The notes under the pieces were generated by a model that saw only the letters and a list, made by a program, of their open reading frames with translations, was not told the DNA's origin and made no database searches. Shown in pieces: positions 61,972 through 64,000 of a DNA stretch of 64,000 nucleotides. Both the position numbers and the translations under genes were made by a program. Source of the DNA: Cantharellus purpuraceus. Lineage: Eukaryota > Basidiomycota > Agaricomycetes > Cantharellales > Hydnaceae. Where the stretch lies: assembly GCA_025174535.1 (NCBI GenBank), contig JALBUN010000018.1, positions 744,001-808,000 of the forward strand, given 5' to 3'. Position 1 is the first letter of the stretch. Every line of letters starts with the position of its first letter.

Positions 61972-62300
61972 AGTTCCCTTGGACGCATAGTGTCGGGCCA
62001 TCAAAATCTTCACATTCGGTTGGAATTATCGGTGTGGCGGAATTTCTAGATGACATTGTTCGGAGTAACTTCATCACGACTCCTGTGGGACGTAGAGGCA
62101 AGCGTGTGGAGCTGCGTAGCATGTGTATATTTATTCATGTCAAGCTCCGCGCCAAGATAATAGAGAGACGTCATTCCAACAATTTCGTTGCGTAACTACA
62201 TTTATACTGATATTTCATAACATCAATTTATTTACAACTGTACTTGAAGAATGTGGTCGGTTAGATGGAAGTAACCTCCAATGACAGAACACCATTGCAA

Positions 62301-62373
62301 TCCCACATTGAACATGGGATGCACCTCATACAAATTGTATGAGGTGCATATAGAAAGGATACTGTCCTTTCTA
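62301..62373. repeat. Cluster of perfect hairpins
   Basis: A perfect 15-bp inverted repeat with a 1-nt spacer (62319-62333 and 62335-62349) is followed 1 bp later by a perfect 9-bp inverted repeat with a 5-nt loop (62351-62359 and 62365-62373). A weaker 5-bp pair precedes them at 62301-62319. They lie exactly where similarity between duplication units ends and the gypsy fragment starts. Confidence 0.85.
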
Positions 62374-62411
62374 ACGTGCTGAAAGCATCTAAAGATCATG
62401 CATGATTTGGT

Positions 62412-62774
62412 GTGCATGATGGTCTTATATGGACCAAAAATATATACAGATGTGACATTGTCTGTATACCCTGTTCAGTGTTTCTGAAGGGGAGGAGGCT
62501 GGTTGAGATAATAATTGACCATGCACACCAAGTAGTTGGCCACTTTGCTCAACTAAAGACCATGAATTATATTCAAAGGTCATACTGGTGGCCAGGCATG
62601 GTCACTGATGTCGAATCATTCTGCACTTCATGTGCAAAGTGCCAAATGAATAAAGACAGCATGAAGAAATCCATGGGGCTTCTTCACAGTCTGCTGGTGC
62701 CAGAGTGGCCTTGGCAATCAACAGGAATGGACTTTTGTAAGTACCCAAGGTCTATAGTATATAAGTATAATTGA
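62412..62774 (+). mobile_element. Ty3/gypsy-type integrase fragment
   Basis: The frame encodes an integrase zinc-binding (HHCC) domain, AHQVVGHF with His-x4-His, then YIQRSYWWPGMVTDVESFC and CTSCAKCQMNK with Cys-x2-Cys, followed by the start of the catalytic core linker (VPEWPWQSTGMDF). The expected Asp-containing core does not follow; the frame ends at about 62774. No LTR pair, protease or reverse transcriptase is present, so this is a dead fragment. 62775-63240 holds no recognisable continuation. Confidence 0.85.
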
Positions 62775-63248
62775 TATATGCAGCATTCCTGTATGGGAAC
62801 CACCTTTTCCCTATCAAATTCTATTTATGCAGCGCCAATGTGCTCTATTTCACTTTTCCATTCCTAAATATCAGCATATACATGGTGCTTGTACCTGGAA
62901 TGGACTTATTCAAATATTTTCTATTTTTCCATATTTTTTCAGGAATATTCCATGCAGAACTCAGCCCAGAATGCTCTTATTCTGCTGTGCTACAGTTGTG
63001 GACCCATAGGCACCCACAAACCTTCACACAGTCGGCTCTCCACCTTTGGACCAGGCATTTGGCCTGAATTCAAGCTCAGATGTCTCTGATCAATAAATAT
63101 TCTGTAACTTGACAACCACAGCCTCTCAGGGCACAATTTTCCATGGAGATCTTGACCTGAGATGTGGCTATCCATGGCTATGCAAACCAGTGCAGAAAAC
63201 TGAATAAGGTATTAAGTTATGAAGTTTGGAGTGTTATGCGGAGTAGTT

Positions 63249-63354
63249 CATGGGAGTAGAAGATAAGTTTCTTAGAATCTAGTATGAAAGCTCATAGTTA
63301 TGGTGCCATACCTGGGATCCATGGGAGTAGAAGATAAGTCTCTCCCATGGATCC
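63249..63354. repeat. 20-bp direct repeat with overlapping 13-bp inverted repeat
   Basis: catgggagtagaagataagt occurs at 63249-63268 and again at 63320-63339. The second copy lies inside a perfect inverted repeat, GGATCCATGGGAG (63315-63327) and CTCCCATGGATCC (63342-63354). The block sits between the gypsy fragment and the copia LTR. Confidence 0.85.
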
Positions 63355-63433
63355 TCCCGTCTACCTATACAGTTGGAGACCAAACAAGACCAAAGTGATT
63401 GGTCATTGTCGCATCACCTTACAACACACCCCC

Positions 63434-63781
63434 TGTTGAAATACTTGACAGATAAACTCAGCGTGTGTGTATTAAACACGACTGACTATAATCTAAATAC
63501 CTTGACAGATAAACTGTAATGAGAAATAAGTGAACATAGTATTTAGGGATAATAAAGTAACTCCCTACCTCAGTGTGTGTGTATTAAACATGACTGAGGG
63601 AAGGGAGACAGCTGCGACTCCTTTATATATACCATCGCAGCTGTGAAGTAAGTACTAGTGGAATAAATAGATTTAAATATGGTGGAGTGTTGTCATGTGG
63701 ATTGAATGAGTAATGTCCCGCATTGTGACAACCCATGTTGATGCGTTGTTATGGTAGGATCCCGTATCCGGTATTCCAACA
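63434..63781 (-). mobile_element. Ty1/copia-type LTR (3' LTR, element on minus strand)
   Basis: Read on the minus strand the LTR begins TGTTGGAATACCGG and ends TATTTCAACA, with the TG...CA ends expected of an LTR. A TATATAAAG box lies at about 63627-63637 on the same strand, flanked by an inverted repeat (acagctgcga and tcgcagctgt). Two imperfect internal repeats carry gtgtgtgtattaaaca. The purine tract CAGCGAGGGGGAG precedes it, and upstream of that is the end of a copia polyprotein. The purine-tract/LTR-start junction occurs twice (63782-63794 and 63838-63850), so the true boundary could be 63837 instead. Confidence 0.75.
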
Positions 63782-63886
63782 CTCCCCCTCGCTGTGGTAT
63801 CGATATGTAGGCATAGCATAAGGAATTTGCGTCAACACTCCCCCTCGCTGGGGTGCCGGTAGATAAAGCAGTGCGAGAAAGATTGT

Positions 63887-64000
63887 TCAAGAAGATGGAC
63901 GCAGGCCAAGCATTCGAGTGAATTTTTCGTGCTTGTCTCGTGGTAGCGCCTTCGTCATGATATCAGCGGGCATATTAGAGGTAGGAATATAATGGAATGA
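63887..64000 (-). CDS. Copia-type Pol polyprotein, C-terminal end (partial)
   Basis: The minus-strand frame entering at the window edge reads FHYIPTSNMPADIMTKALPR followed by DKHEKFTRMLGLRPSS and a stop at 63887-63889. This is the characteristic C-terminus of the RNase H region of Ty1/copia polyproteins (ADI-TKALPR...HEKF motif). The stop lies 37-105 bp before the LTR, depending on which purine tract is used. The rest of the element lies beyond the window. Confidence 0.85.
   Translation of the reverse strand, partial: SFHYIPTSNMPADIMTKALPRDKHEKFTRMLGLRPSS

Larger units (their letters stand above)
58140..62280. repeat. DUF6533 tandem block, unit 3
   Basis: This is the most complete duplicate, carrying the coiled-coil gene end, its 3' flank (58690-58920 matches 50620-50860 closely), a long non-coding stretch and DUF6533 gene C. 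An insertion of about 165 bp with an inverted repeat lies at 59097-59262. Similarity to unit 2 ends around 62280, where transposon debris begins. 59350-60327 has no supported gene. Confidence 0.8.

Overview
This is nuclear DNA of a filamentous basidiomycete, most likely an Agaricomycete. Genes are split by many short (about 45-60 nt) GT-AG introns. The content is fungal housekeeping (CFT1/CPSF160, RecQ helicase, aspartokinase, ChAPs exomer cargo adaptor, uS10, Atg18) together with families enriched in mushroom-forming fungi (GH79 beta-glucuronidase-like enzymes, DUF6533 membrane proteins, enlarged divergent G-alpha subunits, copia and gypsy retroelements). No species is assigned.

Layout. (1) 1-9.8 kb: two tandem copies of a roughly 5-kb segment whose recognisable content is decayed pieces of CFT1; the intact CFT1 lies near 31-37 kb. 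(2) 9.97-10.8 kb: a GC-rich, frameshifted fragment of an unrecognised gene. (3) 10.8-26.7 kb: a tandem duplication of a GH79 - (uS10) - ATG18 block. In the first copy GH79 is a pseudogene and uS10 is missing, but the ATG18 paralogue has an open spliced frame with an expanded in-frame minisatellite. In the second copy GH79, uS10 and ATG18 all look intact. (4) 26.7-50.6 kb: an ordinary single-copy core with a disordered unknown protein, RecQ helicase (minus strand), CFT1 (divergent from RecQ over 165 bp), aspartokinase, an atypical G-alpha, a Bch1/Bud7-type ChAPs protein and a coiled-coil/disordered protein. (5) 50.2-62.3 kb: three tandem copies of a block carrying a DUF6533 membrane-protein gene; the third copy also carries a decayed 3' end of the coiled-coil gene. 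(6) 62.3-64 kb: transposon debris, namely a gypsy-type integrase fragment, clustered hairpins, and the 3' end of a Ty1/copia element on the minus strand with its LTR.

The genes do not form one pathway. The main theme is a conserved core flanked on both sides by repeated local segmental duplication, with the copies at different stages of decay. The most interesting product is the second ATG18-like gene: it keeps the phosphoinositide-binding FRRG motif, while the region that corresponds to the membrane-inserting 6CD loop has grown by seven 14-residue repeats and a separate 15-residue triplication. The G-alpha gene is also notable: it carries Ser where the catalytic switch-II Gln is expected and appears to need a 4-nt micro-exon.

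Exon boundaries were inferred by eye from splice consensus and remembered family conservation. Spans given for multi-exon genes run from start codon to stop codon, introns included.
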